Source: Rhizobium sp. Q54
GTDB lineage: Bacteria; Pseudomonadota; Alphaproteobacteria; Reyranellales; Reyranellaceae
DNA: 32,897 nt
Reading direction: 5' to 3'
Assembly: GCA_945903635.1 (NCBI GenBank)
Contig: CAMDOT010000044.1
Location: 1 to 32,897 of the forward strand
The notes below the pieces were generated by a model. It worked only from the letters and a program-made list of their open reading frames with translations. It was not told the origin of the DNA and ran no database searches. This document shows positions 7,724 through 16,032 of this stretch, one piece after another. How positions within the stretch are numbered: position 1 is the stretch's first letter; the number at the start of each line of letters is the position of its first letter. Position numbers and translations under genes: made by a program.

Positions 7724-10174
7724 ATGATCATGCTTCGCCTCGGCGCCGGCCTGCTGAAGTTTCTGGCGGGCACGGCGCTTGCGATCGCGGTCTTCCTTAC
7801 CGGCGCCTACTTCCAGGTGCGCGGCGCGCTGCCGCCCTACAGCGGCCACGTCGAGGCTGCCGGGCTGAAAGCCCCGGTCGAGATCCTGCGCGACAAGAAC
7901 GCGGTGCCGCACATCATCGCCGGCTCGATCGAGGATGCCGCTTTCGGCCTCGGCTACGTCCATGCCCAGGACCGTTTCTGGCAGATGGAGCTGATGCGCC
8001 GGTTGGGTCAGGGCCGTCTCTCCGAGATCATTCCGCCGAGGGTGATCGGCAGCGGCCTGATCGACACCGACCGGACCATGCGCGGCCTCGGCGTCTACCG
8101 GCAGGCGGGCGAAAGCGTGAATGCCCTCTCGCCCGGCACGCGCACCCTGCTCGAATCCTACGCCGCCGGCGTCAACGCCTGGTTGGCCGACGACGACCAG
8201 CAGTTCGGCCTCGAACTCACCCTCATCAAACTGCTGTCGGGCGGCCGCTACCGGCCCGATCCGTGGCGGCCCGCCGATTCGCTGGTCTGGGCCAAGCTGA
8301 TGGCGCTCGGCCTCGACGGCAACTGGCGTGCCGAGCTGCTGCGTCTCAGGCTCGCCCAGAAGATCGGCGACGCCGGCGTAAAATTCCTGATCGAGCCGTC
8401 GGGCGACAACGCGGACGCCACGCTGGCGATCGTCCGGGCGGCAACGCAGGGCATCGATCTCGACCGGCTCTATCGTGGCACCGACAATATCGCCACGCGC
8501 AAGCGCGAGGCTTCGAACGAATGGGTGCTGTCGGGCGCCCACGCGGTGTCGGGCAAGCCGCTGCTCGCCAACGACCCGCACCTGGCGCTCACCTTTCCTG
8601 GCATCTGGTATCTCGCGCGCCTGATCGGCCCCGGCTTCGACATCCGCGGCGCCTCCTCGCCCGGCTCGCCCGCCATCGTGCTCGGCCACAACGGCACGAT
8701 CGGCTGGGGTTTCACCACGACCAATCTCGACAGCCAGGATCTGTTCGTCGAGCGCGTCGATCCGACCGATCCCAGCCGCTACATCACGCCCGACGGCGCG
8801 CGGCCGTTCGCCGTCCGTGACGAGACGATCAACGTCCTGTGGGGTGATCCGGTGCCGCTCCGCGTGCGCCAGACCCGGCACGGCGTGGTGATCGACGATT
8901 TCATCGCCCGCCGCGCCGACCAGCCGAACGTGGCCAGCCTCACCCCGGCCGGCCACGTGCTGGCGTTGCAGGCGACCGCTCTCGACGGCGCCGATACGTC
9001 GGCGGAAGGCTTCGCCCGTCTCGGGCTCGCCCAGAACTGGGACGAATTCCTGACGGCGGCGCGCAAGATCGTCTCGCCGATGCAGAACATCGTCTATGCC
9101 GACACCGCCGGAAACACCGGCCTGATCTCGCCGGCGCGCGTGCCGATGCGTCGCAAGGGCGACGGTTCGATGCCGGTGCCGGGCTGGACGGGCGAATACG
9201 ACTGGGCGGGTTTCGTACCCTTCGATGCCCTGCCCCGCGCCTACAACCCGGCCAGCGGCATCCTGGTCAACGCCAATGCCCGCGTGGTGTCGGACTACTA
9301 TCGCTACTTCATCACCCGCGACTGGGCCGAGCCCTACCGCCAGCGCCGTGCCGGCCAGCTTCTGCGCGAGGTCGAGCGCCATCCGGTCTACGGCATGATC
9401 GTGATCCAGGCCGACAATCTTTCGCTCGATGCCGTCGACATGGTGCCTGTGCTGCTGAAGTCGGCGCCGCGCAACCCGCGGGCGGCGAAGGTCCACGACC
9501 TGCTCGGCCGATGGAACCACTTCATGCTGGCGAGCCGGCCGGAGCCGCTGATCTACACCGCCTGGATCACCGAACTGCAGCGTGGCCTGCTGGCCGACGA
9601 ACTGGGCAACGAGCTCTACCAATCGTTGGCCTCGCCCAACGTGCCGCTGATGATGCGCGTCCTGCGTGACCAGCCGGGTTGGTGCGACGACGGCGGCACC
9701 CGCGTTGCCGAGACCTGCGACGACGCCATCGCGCTCGCGCTCGAGCGCGCGCTCGACGGGATCGCGCGCCGGCAGGGTTCCGACATCGACGCGTGGCAGT
9801 GGGGTCGCGAGCACCTCGCGGTCCATCGCCATCCGCTGTTCGACGGCGTGCCGCTGCTGCGCGACCTCGCCTCGGTGCGCTTCCCGTCCGACGGCGGCGC
9901 GCAGACCCTGAACCGGGCCCAGCCGTCGTATCTCGGGCCGCGGCCCTTCGATGCCGTGCACGGCGCCGGCTACCGCGCCGTCTACGACTTCGCCGATCTC
10001 GAGAACAGCCGCTTCGCCATCCCCCTGGGGCAATCGGGCAACATGCTGTCGCCGTGGGCGCGCAACTTCGTCGACCGCTGGCAGGCCCTGAAATACATCG
10101 AGATCGGCGGCACCCGCGCCGAGGCCGCCCGCACCGCCGTGGGCACGCTCACACTCGCGCCACCGAGCCGCTGA
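7724..10174 (+). CDS. Penicillin acylase family Ntn-hydrolase
   Basis: The 816-residue protein is an N-terminal-nucleophile amidase of the penicillin amidase/acyl-homoserine-lactone acylase family. These are made as precursors, exported, and autoprocessed into alpha and beta chains. An N-terminal hydrophobic segment (about 8-29) acts as signal or anchor. The alpha-chain motif ending in GYVHAQDRFWQMELMRR is seen near residues 80-96. The processing site is REA/SNEW, making Ser264 the first residue of the beta chain, followed by the SG-x-x-A-V-S-G-K-P-L-L-A-N-D-P-H-L hallmark. Family function includes side-chain removal from beta-lactams or quenching of N-acyl homoserine lactones; which applies here is unknown. 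It is convergent with the CorC-type gene with only 3 bp between stops. Confidence 0.92.
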   Translation: MIMLRLGAGLLKFLAGTALAIAVFLTGAYFQVRGALPPYSGHVEAAGLKAPVEILRDKNAVPHIIAGSIEDAAFGLGYVHAQDRFWQMELMRRLGQGRLSEIIPPRVIGSGLIDTDRTMRGLGVYRQAGESVNALSPGTRTLLESYAAGVNAWLADDDQQFGLELTLIKLLSGGRYRPDPWRPADSLVWAKLMALGLDGNWRAELLRLRLAQKIGDAGVKFLIEPSGDNADATLAIVRAATQGIDLDRLYRGTDNIATRKREASNEWVLSGAHAVSGKPLLANDPHLALTFPGIWYLARLIGPGFDIRGASSPGSPAIVLGHNGTIGWGFTTTNLDSQDLFVERVDPTDPSRYITPDGARPFAVRDETINVLWGDPVPLRVRQTRHGVVIDDFIARRADQPNVASLTPAGHVLALQATALDGADTSAEGFARLGLAQNWDEFLTAARKIVSPMQNIVYADTAGNTGLISPARVPMRRKGDGSMPVPGWTGEYDWAGFVPFDALPRAYNPASGILVNANARVVSDYYRYFITRDWAEPYRQRRAGQLLREVERHPVYGMIVIQADNLSLDAVDMVPVLLKSAPRNPRAAKVHDLLGRWNHFMLASRPEPLIYTAWITELQRGLLADELGNELYQSLASPNVPLMMRVLRDQPGWCDDGGTRVAETCDDAIALALERALDGIARRQGSDIDAWQWGREHLAVHRHPLFDGVPLLRDLASVRFPSDGGAQTLNRAQPSYLGPRPFDAVHGAGYRAVYDFADLENSRFAIPLGQSGNMLSPWARNFVDRWQALKYIEIGGTRAEAARTAVGTLTLAPPSR

Positions 10175-10177
10175 CGG

Positions 10178-11491
10178 TCACGCCTCCGGCGCGGGCGATG
10201 CCTGTCGGGTCACCTGCAACTTGTCGATGCGCCGACCGTCCATGTCGACGACCTGGAAGCGCCAGTCTTCGTGGATGAACCATTCACCGGCCTCAGGCAG
10301 GTGGCCGAACTCGGCCAGTGCAAAGCCCGCGATGGTGTGGAATCGGACCTTGGCCGGCGGCTTGACGTCCAGCCGCTCAAAGATGACGTGGGCCGCCGCC
10401 ATGCCGTCGATGAGAAACGTGCCGTCGTCGCAAGCGACGACGTCGGGCTGCTCGCCGTCCTGGTCGGGTAGATCTCCGGCCAGCGCCTCCAGCAGGTCGG
10501 ATTGGGTGACGATGCCTTCGACACCGCCATACTCATCGACGACGACCGCCAGCCGCACCGGAGCCTGCTTGAACTGTTCGAGCACCTTGAAGATCGGCAT
10601 GCTCTCGTGAACCATGAGGGGCTGGCCGACAGCGGCCAGCACGTCGAGATCGCCGCCGCCGAGCACCTGGGCAAGCAGCGTCCTCTTGGCGACAACACCC
10701 AGCAATTCGTCGATGCTGCCACGCGCGAGCAGGAGTTGCTCGCGCCGGCTTTCGAGAATGCTCTTCAGGGTCTCCTCGCGATTGTCATCGGCGTCGATCC
10801 AATCGACTTCGGTGCGCGGCGTCATGATGTCGCCAATGCGCCGGCTCCCGATGTCGAGCGCCCGCACCACAACTTCCTCCTGCGCCTGCTGCAGGAGGCC
10901 GGCCTCCTGGCTTTCGACGACCAGGAGTTTCAGTTCCCCCGCCGAATGCAGCGACGCCTCACCGGTCCCGGATTGCAGGCCGCAGAGGCGGAGCACGAGA
11001 TTGCCGAGGCCGTTCAGGACGGTGATCGCCGGGCTGAGCAACCAACGGAACAGGGCCAGCGGACGCACGATCCACAATGCGGTGGCCTCGCTGCGCTGCA
11101 GCGCGAGACTCTTTGGCGCAAGTTCCCCCAGCACGATGTGCAGCGCCGTGATGACGATGAACGAGATCGCCACGGCGATGGCATAGGCGCTGACTCCGGC
11201 CAGAGATCCAATGGTGCCGGCCAGCCAGGGCTCGATCAGGTGCGCGATCGCGGGCTCACCGATCCAGCCCAGCGCCAGGGAAGAGATGGTGATGCCGAGC
11301 TGGGTGGCGGCGAGGTTCGAGTCGAGATGCTTCAGCGCCCCTTCCAGTGCCTGAGCGTTCATCTTTCCGGCAGCGACCAGTTCGAGCACGCGGCTGCGGC
11401 GAACGGCAACGAGGGAGAATTCGGCGGCGACGAAGAAGCCGTTGGCGCCGACCAGGAGAAGGACGGCCAACAGGCCACCGTATTCGAGCAT
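10178..11491 (-). CDS. CNNM/CBS/CorC-HlyC domain membrane protein
   Basis: The 437-residue protein belongs to the hemolysin-related/CorC group, linked in other bacteria to Mg2+ or Co2+ homeostasis. The domain order is a CNNM (DUF21) transmembrane domain (about 1-190, with GANGFFVAAEFSLVAVRRSR near the start), a CBS pair (about 210-325, including DIMTPRTEVDWI and VVVDEYGGVEGIVTQSDLLEAL), and a C-terminal CorC/HlyC transporter-associated domain (about 345-430). The frame is open further upstream, but the ATG at 11491 is preceded by GGAGAAA and gives the canonical family N-terminus (MLEYGG). It follows the TauD-type gene by 40 bp on the same strand. Confidence 0.9.
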   Translation of the reverse strand: MLEYGGLLAVLLLVGANGFFVAAEFSLVAVRRSRVLELVAAGKMNAQALEGALKHLDSNLAATQLGITISSLALGWIGEPAIAHLIEPWLAGTIGSLAGVSAYAIAVAISFIVITALHIVLGELAPKSLALQRSEATALWIVRPLALFRWLLSPAITVLNGLGNLVLRLCGLQSGTGEASLHSAGELKLLVVESQEAGLLQQAQEEVVVRALDIGSRRIGDIMTPRTEVDWIDADDNREETLKSILESRREQLLLARGSIDELLGVVAKRTLLAQVLGGGDLDVLAAVGQPLMVHESMPIFKVLEQFKQAPVRLAVVVDEYGGVEGIVTQSDLLEALAGDLPDQDGEQPDVVACDDGTFLIDGMAAAHVIFERLDVKPPAKVRFHTIAGFALAEFGHLPEAGEWFIHEDWRFQVVDMDGRRIDKLQVTRQASPAPEA

Positions 11492-11531
11492 GCAATTTTC
11501 TCCAGCAGCAGCTGCGTAGCCTGGCCTGGTT

Positions 11532-12377
11532 CTAGCGCGGCTTGTCGCCCGCCAAGGTGACTCGATGCATGACACGGCGATGGCCGTGATAGTCGTTGAT
11601 CGGATTGTGCATGGCTGCGCGGTTGTCCCAGAAGGCGAGCGACCCCGCTTCCCAGCGGAAGCGACAGGTGAACTCCGGCCGGACCTGGTGCTCCCACAGG
11701 AAGCGCAGCAGCGGCAGGCTCTCCTTCTCGGTCCAGCCCTCGATGTGCGCGGTGTGGGCCTCGCTGGTGTAGAGCGCCTTGCGACCGGTCTCGGGATGGC
11801 TGCGCACGATCGGATGCTCGGCCGACAAGACCTTGTGCTCGGCGCCGGCCGCCTTCATGCGGTCCTCGCGGGTCTTGGTGACCTCGGCCTTGACCGACGA
11901 GCTGACGCCCATCAGCCCTTCCAGCGTCTGCTTCAGCCCGTCCGACAGCGCCTCGTAGGCGAGATACTGGTTGGCGAACATGGTATCGCCGCCGTAGGGC
12001 GGCACTTCCAGGGCAAGCAGCATGCTGCCCATCGGCGGCTCGGCCAGATAGGTCGTGTCGGAATGCCAGATGCCGCCGAAGTTGTTGCGCTCGTGCTCGA
12101 GTTTCACCACCGGCGTGATCATCGGTGCCTCGGCCAGGCCCTTGAGCTGCGGATACTCCATCGGCGTGCCGAAGCGGCGCGCAAACGCAACCTGCTGCGG
12201 GGGCGTGACCTTCTGGTCGCGCAGGAAGATGACGAGATGGTCGAGGAAGGCCTGGCGCATCTCGCCCACGACGTCGTCCTCGAGATCGCGCGAGATGTCG
12301 ACGCCGTGAATTTCCGCGCCCAGCGCTCCGGCGATCGGCCGTACTTCGATGTGTCGGTAGTTGCGCATCTGCCTCAT
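11532..12377 (-). CDS. TauD/TfdA-family 2-oxoglutarate dioxygenase
   Basis: The 281-residue enzyme is a non-haem Fe(II)/2-oxoglutarate-dependent dioxygenase of the TauD/TfdA family. The iron ligands are visible as WHSDTTY (His105, Asp107) and the distal MHRVTLAGD (His271). The GGDTMFANQYLAYEAL block in the middle and the AFWDNRAAMHNPINDY block near the end are characteristic. The protein stops at an Arg just after GDKP, close to where the 2-oxoglutarate-binding Arg is expected. The chosen ATG overlaps the TGA of the enoyl-CoA hydratase gene as ATGA (12374-12377) and has GAAGGG upstream; a slightly earlier ATG at 12389 is possible. The substrate (taurine, alkyl sulfate, herbicide-like acid or other) is unknown. 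Confidence 0.9.
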   Translation of the reverse strand: MRQMRNYRHIEVRPIAGALGAEIHGVDISRDLEDDVVGEMRQAFLDHLVIFLRDQKVTPPQQVAFARRFGTPMEYPQLKGLAEAPMITPVVKLEHERNNFGGIWHSDTTYLAEPPMGSMLLALEVPPYGGDTMFANQYLAYEALSDGLKQTLEGLMGVSSSVKAEVTKTREDRMKAAGAEHKVLSAEHPIVRSHPETGRKALYTSEAHTAHIEGWTEKESLPLLRFLWEHQVRPEFTCRFRWEAGSLAFWDNRAAMHNPINDYHGHRRVMHRVTLAGDKPR

Positions 12378-13183
12378 CCCTTCGTCCACGGGGGCGCCGT
12401 CTTCGCCATGAAAGCCTTGATCCCCTGGCCCGCCTGCGGCCGGCGCAGGAGGCCGACGAGGCTTTCCGCTGCGTCGTCGAGCACCGCGCGATCATCCTCC
12501 GTGGCGCAGGCCAGCACCAGACGCTTCACGGTCGCCAGCGCCTGCGGCTCCATCTTCAGAATGTCGTCGAGCAGGCCGCGCAGGATCGAGCCGAGCTCCG
12601 CCGTCGTGCGGTAGAGGTAGCGGCCGATCCCCAGGCGATGGGCTTCCACGGCATCGATGACCCGGCCACTGACGGCAAGATCGCGCGCCGCTCCCTCGCC
12701 CAGCCGGCGCACCACGAAGGGGATCACCTGCGAGGGAATGAAACCCACCTTCGGCTCGGGCAGGCCGAATCTCGCACTGTCGTGCAGGATCACCACGTCG
12801 GAGCAGCACGCCATGCCGAAACCGCCGCCCACGGCCGAACCCTCGACGATGGAAATCGTGGCCTGCGGCAGGGTATTGAGGGCCAGCAGCGCGTCGCCGA
12901 ACTGGCGGTAGGGCGGCACCAGCGGATCGGCAGCGCCGTTGGCCGGCTTTGGCGGCATGTCGGCCATGGCGTCGAGATCGCCGCCGGCACAGAAATGCCC
13001 GCCGGCGCCGCGCAACACCAGCACACGGCAGGCCGGGTCGGCGCGCACCCGGCCGAACGCATCTTCCAGCTCGAGCATCATATCGTGCGTGAGCGCGTTG
13101 CGTCGCTCGGGACGGTTCAGCACCAGCCGCGCCACCGCGCCGTCCCGCTCGAGCTTGATGTGGGCATAGGTCTGTCCGGCCAT
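12374..13183 (-). CDS. Enoyl-CoA hydratase/isomerase family protein
   Basis: The 269-residue protein is a crotonase-superfamily enzyme acting on acyl-CoA thioesters. The oxyanion-hole peptides are GGHFCAGGDLDAM and EGSAVGGGFGMA. The PEPKVGFIPSQV segment carries the Glu expected to act in hydration, while the second catalytic Glu position is less clear. The start at MAGQTYAHIKLERDG fits the family length; the upstream extension to 13219 would run into the divergent mepA promoter region. It is the first gene of a minus-strand set with the TauD-type dioxygenase (ATGA overlap) and the CorC-type gene. Pairing with a dioxygenase suggests a degradation pathway, but the substrate is not deducible. 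It could also be an isomerase or a dehydratase of a methylmalonyl-type substrate. Confidence 0.88.
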   Translation of the reverse strand: MAGQTYAHIKLERDGAVARLVLNRPERRNALTHDMMLELEDAFGRVRADPACRVLVLRGAGGHFCAGGDLDAMADMPPKPANGAADPLVPPYRQFGDALLALNTLPQATISIVEGSAVGGGFGMACCSDVVILHDSARFGLPEPKVGFIPSQVIPFVVRRLGEGAARDLAVSGRVIDAVEAHRLGIGRYLYRTTAELGSILRGLLDDILKMEPQALATVKRLVLACATEDDRAVLDDAAESLVGLLRRPQAGQGIKAFMAKTAPPWTKG

Positions 13184-13220
13184 GGGCAAAGTCTTAGCGG
13201 GCGGGTATCCTGCCAACAAG

Positions 13221-14048
13221 ATGGTGCGTTTCGTGGTTCCGCTGCTCGCAGCGATCTTGTCGATTTCCTCGGCCTCGGCGCAGGATTGGGCGACGGTGTC
13301 GACCCCGTCGCCCGGCCCGACCCAGTCGATCGGCTTCTATACCGCGGGTTGCCTCCAGGGAGCGCAGGCCCTGCCACTCGATGGCCCAGGCTACGAGGCG
13401 ATCCGCGTCAGCCGCAACCGCTACTGGGGTCAGCCCGTCACGCTCGATTTCATCAAGACGCTGGCGGAGAAGATGCGTGCGGCCGGCCAAGCCCATCTCT
13501 ACATCGGCGACATCGGCCAGCCACGCGGCGGCCCCGCCCCCTCCGGCCATGCCAGCCATCAGGTCGGCCTCGACGCCGACATCTGGTTCGAGCGCCAGCC
13601 CGGCGCGCGGCGAGCGCCGGCCGATCGCGAGAATCCTCGCCTGCGCTCGCTGGTGAACGCCGATGACAGCGGCATCGACGACACGGTCTTCAGCCAGCAG
13701 CACGTTCTGCTGCTGCGCACGGCCGCCGAGATGCCGAACCTCGACCGCATGTTCGTCAACAAGTGGATCAAGCAACGTATCTGCAATACCGCCACGGGCG
13801 ACCGGAGCTGGCTGCGCAAGCTCGTTCCCTGGTTTGGCCATGACGAGCATTTCCACATCAGGCTCTATTGCCCGCCGGGCAATCCGCAATGCCAGGCACA
13901 GGCCACCTACTCCGACGACGACGGTTGCGGCGAAGCGCTCGACTCCTGGTTCCGCAAGGCGCCGGTCACGCCGCCGCCGGCCGCGGCCGCAAAACCCTAC
14001 CGGCCCAAACTACCGGCTGCCTGCCAGCAAGTGCTGAAAGCGCCCTGA
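13221..14048 (+). CDS. mepA: MepA-like murein endopeptidase (M74)
   Basis: The 275-residue periplasmic protein resembles penicillin-insensitive murein endopeptidase MepA, a LAS-type zinc peptidase that cuts D-alanyl-meso-diaminopimelyl crosslinks. It begins with a signal peptide (VRFVVPLLAAILSISSASA, cleavage before QDW). The zinc site is seen as SGHASHQVGLDADIWF (His and Asp ligands) and the later WFGHDEHFHIRL (last His ligand), both diagnostic. Several Cys pairs and a proline-rich C-terminal tail follow. The ATG at 13221 was chosen because it places the signal peptide at the N-terminus; an in-frame ATG at 13182 would add 13 residues and overlap the divergent hydratase gene. Its stop lies within a hairpin shared with the convergent lipoprotein gene. 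Confidence 0.9.
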   Translation: MVRFVVPLLAAILSISSASAQDWATVSTPSPGPTQSIGFYTAGCLQGAQALPLDGPGYEAIRVSRNRYWGQPVTLDFIKTLAEKMRAAGQAHLYIGDIGQPRGGPAPSGHASHQVGLDADIWFERQPGARRAPADRENPRLRSLVNADDSGIDDTVFSQQHVLLLRTAAEMPNLDRMFVNKWIKQRICNTATGDRSWLRKLVPWFGHDEHFHIRLYCPPGNPQCQAQATYSDDDGCGEALDSWFRKAPVTPPPAAAAKPYRPKLPAACQQVLKAP

Positions 14049-14060
14049 GCGACGCTCAGG
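14044..14060. terminator. Palindrome over two convergent stop codons
   Basis: CCTGAGCG and CGCTCAGG are separated by one base, giving a 7-bp stem with a GAC loop. The TGA of mepA lies in the left arm and the TGA of the opposite-strand lipoprotein gene lies in the right arm. No T-run follows, so its action as a two-way terminator is inferred from position. Confidence 0.4.
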
Positions 14061-14439
14061 ATAGGCCGCCGCAAGTGTCGGCGCGGGTCCGGGCATCCGA
14101 GTCGATCGGCTCCCATCCACCGACCGTCAAATGGCGTCGCCACTGCACCACGCTCGTGCCACTGCCGGTCCGCTGTATGATGTAGTTGATGGCCAGCTGC
14201 ATGCCATCCCCCAAAGCCAGCGTCACCGTGGCCGTACCGGCCTCGGGCTGGATCCGCGGCACGCCGGTGAACCCACCGATTGGTTGTGCCGCCAGACAGT
14301 TCGCCATGACCGTGTAGGGAACATTATAGGTCGCCGACCACAGCGGCGCGTCCGGCTGGGGCTTGGTGGTGATTCCGACGGTGGTGCAGGCAGCAACGCC
14401 CGAGGCGAGCAGAACGAAGCACAAAATCCTAGTCATCAT
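14056..14439 (-). CDS. Small putative lipoprotein
   Basis: The 127-residue protein has a short lipoprotein-type signal (ILCFVLLASGVAAC) with Cys18 as the probable lipidated residue, so it is likely anchored in a membrane facing the periplasm. The rest contains three more Cys and strand-rich sequence (about 80-125) but no domain I recognise. It follows the ABC-2 permease by 18 bp on the same strand, with an AAGGAG/GAGG ribosome site before ATGATG; either ATG could be used. Its link with the exporter is positional only. Confidence 0.65.
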   Translation of the reverse strand: MMTRILCFVLLASGVAACTTVGITTKPQPDAPLWSATYNVPYTVMANCLAAQPIGGFTGVPRIQPEAGTATVTLALGDGMQLAINYIIQRTGSGTSVVQWRRHLTVGGWEPIDSDARTRADTCGGLS

Positions 14440-14457
14440 CGCTTGCCTCTTCTCCTT

Positions 14458-15255
14458 CTATTCACCTTGCCCCAGCAGCGTACCGGCGCGCCTCGACGCA
14501 CGGAAGAACCACTGGAAGATCTGGAAGCCGATCACCAGATAGACCACCGACAGGCCGAAGGCGATGGCGAGCATGTCCCAGTGGACGGTATTCTCCGCCA
14601 GTATGGAGCGCATGCCCTCGAAGACATAGGCCGGTGGCAGTCCCCACGCGATCACCTGCAGCCAGTGCGGCAGCACCGTCACCGGATAGTAGACGCCGCT
14701 CACCGGCATCAGGATGAACACGGCGGCCCAGGCGAAACTCTCTGCGCTCTGGCCGACCCGCATGATCATGCCGGACATGGCGAGCCCGATTGACCACGAG
14801 AACATCTGCAGGATGGCGAAGAAGGCCACCAGCGGCAGGCCGAGCGAATAGATGTTGTAGCCGAAGAAAGCCCAGGCCATCAGCGACACCGGGATCAGCC
14901 CCAGCAGCGTGCGCAGGAGGGCCGCGATGATGATGCCGGTCGCCATCTCCCACGACCGGATCGGGCTCACGAACAGATGGCCGAGGTTGCGCGACCACAT
15001 CTCCTCCAGGAAAGCGATGGAAAGCGAGAGATTGCCGCGCACGACCACTTCCCACAGCAGCAGGCCCGACAGCAGCACGCCCGCGGCTTGGGCGATGAAC
15101 GAGGCCTGCGGCAGCAGGTACTGGGTCATGAAGCCCCACATCACCATCTGCACGGCCGGCCAGTAGATCGAATCGACCAGCCGCATGATCGAGCTGCGCC
15201 AAATCCAGACGTGGCGCATCACCAGGGCGTAGATCCGCTCGATGGAGCCGCTCAC
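14458..15255 (-). CDS. ABC-2 type exporter permease
   Basis: The 265-residue inner-membrane protein has six hydrophobic segments and the ABC-2 pattern seen in NodJ/DrrB-like permeases, including the E-E-M-W-S-R-N-L-G-H-L-F-V-S-P-I amphipathic stretch (about 100-115) and a late PVSGVYYPVTVLPHWLQ segment. The start is a GTG at 15255, supported by a strong AGGAGG seven bases upstream and by a GTGA overlap with the ATPase stop; starting further upstream would read through the ATPase gene in another frame. It pairs with the preceding ATPase to form an exporter whose cargo (polysaccharide, lipid or drug) cannot be told. Confidence 0.88.
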   Translation of the reverse strand: MSGSIERIYALVMRHVWIWRSSIMRLVDSIYWPAVQMVMWGFMTQYLLPQASFIAQAAGVLLSGLLLWEVVVRGNLSLSIAFLEEMWSRNLGHLFVSPIRSWEMATGIIIAALLRTLLGLIPVSLMAWAFFGYNIYSLGLPLVAFFAILQMFSWSIGLAMSGMIMRVGQSAESFAWAAVFILMPVSGVYYPVTVLPHWLQVIAWGLPPAYVFEGMRSILAENTVHWDMLAIAFGLSVVYLVIGFQIFQWFFRASRRAGTLLGQGE

Positions 15256-16025
15256 GACGACGCCTCCTCTTTCTTCAGCGTGTCGAGTCCGCGGCCGCGA
15301 CCGCGTGCCATGTCGAGAAACACCTCTTCCATGTCGTCGCGGCCGAACCGTTCGATCAGCTCGCGCGGGCTGCCGCGCTCGAACACGCGGCCGGACTGCA
15401 GCAGGATCACGTCGTCGCACAGCCGTTCGACCTCGCTCATGTTGTGCGAGGCGAGCAGGATCGTGGCATGGGTCTCGCCCTGGTACTCCTTGAGATAGCT
15501 GCGCACCCAGTCGGCGGTATCGGGATCGAGCGACGCGGTCGGTTCGTCGAGCAGCAGCACGTCGGGCCGGTTGATCAGCGCCTTGGCCAGCGCCACCCGC
15601 GTCTTCTGCCCGGCCGACAGCTTGCCCGCCGGGCGCTCGAGGAATTCCGAGATCTGCATGCGCCCGGCGATCTCCTCGACGCGCTGGTTGACCTGCTTCA
15701 CGCCGTACAGACGCCCGTAGAACAACAGATTCTGCCGCACCGTGAGGCGATGCGGCAGGTCGACGTAGGGCGAGGAGAAATTCATCCGCGGCAGCGCCGC
15801 GTAGCGCCGCTTCAGCATGTCGACGCCCAGCACCTCGATCTGGCCGGACGTCGGCTCCAGCAATCCGAGCAGCATGGCGATGGTCGTGGTCTTGCCCGCC
15901 CCGTTGCCGCCCAGCAGTCCGAGCACGGTGCCGCGCGGCACCGTGAAGGTCAGGTCGTCGACTGCGACGACCTCGCCGTACATCTTGCGCAGATGCCGGA
16001 CACTGATGGCGGGGCTGTTGGGCAT
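15252..16025 (-). CDS. ABC exporter ATP-binding protein
   Basis: The 257-residue cytoplasmic ATPase of the CcmA/NodI type drives the adjacent ABC-2 permease. Visible elements are Walker A GGNGAGKTT (39-47), a LSAGQ signature (136-140, a common variant of LSGGQ), Walker B LLLDEP (157-162), the D-loop SLDPD, and the switch His194 in SHN. A GRGRGLDT tail follows. It begins 7 bp after the aminotransferase stop and overlaps the permease start as GTGA, so the three genes are probably one transcript. Confidence 0.92.
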   Translation of the reverse strand: MPNSPAISVRHLRKMYGEVVAVDDLTFTVPRGTVLGLLGGNGAGKTTTIAMLLGLLEPTSGQIEVLGVDMLKRRYAALPRMNFSSPYVDLPHRLTVRQNLLFYGRLYGVKQVNQRVEEIAGRMQISEFLERPAGKLSAGQKTRVALAKALINRPDVLLLDEPTASLDPDTADWVRSYLKEYQGETHATILLASHNMSEVERLCDDVILLQSGRVFERGSPRELIERFGRDDMEEVFLDMARGRGRGLDTLKKEEASS

Positions 16026-16032
16026 GCTGGCA

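Noticed and set aside
7700..10033. Very long open frame on the minus strand opposite the acylase gene
   Set aside because: It mirrors the high-G+C codon pattern of the real gene, gives Arg/Gly/Asp/Val-rich low-complexity protein, and shows no family motif.
15256..15420. Extended start for the ABC-2 permease
   Set aside because: The extension overlaps the ATPase gene in another frame and is Arg-rich; GTG at 15255 has AGGAGG and a GTGA overlap.
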